DNA of 6,634 nt from Gammaproteobacteria bacterium (GTDB lineage: Bacteria; Pseudomonadota; Gammaproteobacteria; J044), in contig RFHG01000591.1 in assembly GCA_003696465.1 (NCBI GenBank), positions 1 to 6,634 of the forward strand, given 5' to 3'. The number at the start of each line of letters is the position of its first letter. Position 1 is the stretch's first letter. The notes beneath the pieces are model-generated. The model did no database searches. It was not told where the DNA came from and saw nothing but the letters and a program-made list of their open reading frames with translations. This document shows, piece after piece, positions 5,833-6,634 of this stretch. Position numbers and translations under genes: made by a program.

Positions 5833-6634
5833 GACATGTGCTGATGCTTGCTTTACTTCTGCTTGCCGCCTTGCAGTTCATCCTCCCGCTGCCCCATACC
5901 GTTGCCCTGCGCAATCTGCTGATCCTTTTTCTGGTCGTGGGCGCATTCGTTCAGTCGCGGCAGGTGGATTCGGTCGGGCCAATGCTGCGGCCGGTATGGC
6001 CCTGGATCCTTTTGATCCTCTGGATACCGGTTCAGGCGATGGTGTTCGGCGAGAATCCGGAAATGGCCATTCGGGAGTACCTGTCCCAGATGCTGGTTCC
6101 GCTGCTTGTGCTGATTGCTGCAGCGGTGGTTTCTCTGCAAGGGGTCACTGCGGGCAAGGAGCGGCTACTGTTGCTGGTCATCTTCATCCCGCTGGTCCTG
6201 CACCTTCTGATTGGAGAGGGACTGGCCCTGTTTCGCTGGATCAAGCTGGGAGGCATCATTCGCGAGCCCGGATTGACCGAGGGGCCGGACAAGCTCAGTT
6301 ATCTTGCGATCATGGTGCTTTCGTTGCTGCTGGGGCTACGAATGCGGGCGATCGTTGATAGACCTGCCCGTCAGGAGAGATTGCTGTGGTGGGGGCTGAT
6401 GGCCGTGGCCCTTGTTGCCGTAGCCGTGACACAAATGCGGCTGGGCTATGTTTCCACGTTCGTGGTCTTTTCTGTCTTTGGCGTGTTGTTTCTCGTGTAC
6501 GCGCCGCACCGGCAGCTTTTGCGCAGGTGGCTGCCGGCCCTGGCGTTTCTGATTCTTGCCTTTGGTCTGCTGCTCGTTAACCTGAGTCGTGATGATCGCT
6601 GGAAGTCGCTCTTCACGACGGTGGAGCTGGTCCA
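5829..6634 (+). CDS. O-antigen ligase-like polytopic membrane protein (WaaL/Wzy_C family), 5' part only
   Basis: The frame starts at an ATG overlapping the previous stop as ATGA and stays open to the window edge, giving 268 complete codons. GGGGGA (5814-5819) lies 9 bases before the ATG. The protein is strongly hydrophobic, with about nine likely membrane segments near residues 4-22, 25-43, 56-73, 86-104, 113-129, 156-170, 187-202, 205-224 and 234-252. Polar loops include one with GENPEMAIREY and one with REPGLTEGPDKLSY. TQMRLGYVSTFVVF (201-214) resembles the Wzy_C (PF04932) motif with its functional arginine, here R204. SRDDRWKSLFTTVELV at the end resembles the R-x-x-W segment that precedes the large periplasmic loop of ligases. 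In that family the protein transfers O-polysaccharide from undecaprenyl diphosphate to the lipid A core. O-antigen polymerase Wzy or another glycan ligase of the same fold cannot be excluded, because the large periplasmic loop with its histidine lies outside the window. The setting after core genes favours ligase. Confidence 0.78.
   Translation, partial: MRHVLMLALLLLAALQFILPLPHTVALRNLLILFLVVGAFVQSRQVDSVGPMLRPVWPWILLILWIPVQAMVFGENPEMAIREYLSQMLVPLLVLIAAAVVSLQGVTAGKERLLLLVIFIPLVLHLLIGEGLALFRWIKLGGIIREPGLTEGPDKLSYLAIMVLSLLLGLRMRAIVDRPARQERLLWWGLMAVALVAVAVTQMRLGYVSTFVVFSVFGVLFLVYAPHRQLLRRWLPALAFLILAFGLLLVNLSRDDRWKSLFTTVELV

Noticed and set aside
5996..6358. 120-codon plus-strand frame inside the O-antigen ligase-like gene
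   Set aside because: It is out of frame with the continuous hydrophobic frame from 5829, which has the better start, the ATGA overlap and recognisable membrane protein motifs.
1..6634. Possible new defence, mobile or other exotic system
   Set aside because: Every stretch is accounted for by known metabolic and LPS gene families; no direct-repeat arrays, transposase motifs, terminal inverted repeats or tRNA-like structures were seen on either strand.

Overview
The window looks like a piece of a high-GC gammaproteobacterial chromosome. The evidence is the GlnE and IlvE protein sequences, which closely resemble the gammaproteobacterial (Pseudomonas-type) forms as I remember them, and the gene order glnE-ilvE-waaF-waaC, which I recall from Pseudomonas aeruginosa. 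A member of the Chromatiales/Ectothiorhodospiraceae or a related environmental lineage would fit, but the genus cannot be fixed from this window.

All eight genes lie on the + strand and are packed almost without gaps. From left to right they are: the 3' end of glnE (adenylyltransferase of glutamine synthetase); ilvE (branched-chain aminotransferase); a 72-residue zf-CHCC zinc-finger protein; waaF and waaC (the two ADP-heptose:LPS heptosyltransferases); a family 2 glycosyltransferase of the WaaE/KdtX/LgtF type; a family 4 glycosyltransferase; and the 5' part of a polytopic membrane protein of the O-antigen ligase (WaaL/Wzy_C) type, cut by the right edge. The junctions are a 2-base gap, a 17-base gap, a TTGA overlap, two ATGA overlaps, a 32-base overlap and a final ATGA overlap. 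This suggests one transcript with translational coupling. I see no internal promoter or convincing terminator, and no stretch longer than 17 bases lies outside a gene.

Functionally the left third is nitrogen and amino-acid metabolism and the right two thirds is LPS core assembly. WaaC and WaaF add the two inner-core heptoses to Kdo-lipid A. The family 2 enzyme probably adds a hexose to a core heptose. The family 4 enzyme extends the core or an attached glycan. The membrane protein would join O-polysaccharide to the finished core in the periplasm. Base composition falls from about 65% GC on the left to about 54% in the family 4 gene. The drop begins inside the family 2 gene, which is typical of the passage from conserved inner-core genes to strain-variable outer-core genes.

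I found no tRNA, rRNA, CRISPR array, insertion sequence or mobile element. I also found no sign of a wholly new system. The points worth a second look are the zinc-finger protein between ilvE and waaF, the TTG start of waaF, matching cysteine clusters at the ends of both heptosyltransferases, and the composition shift.
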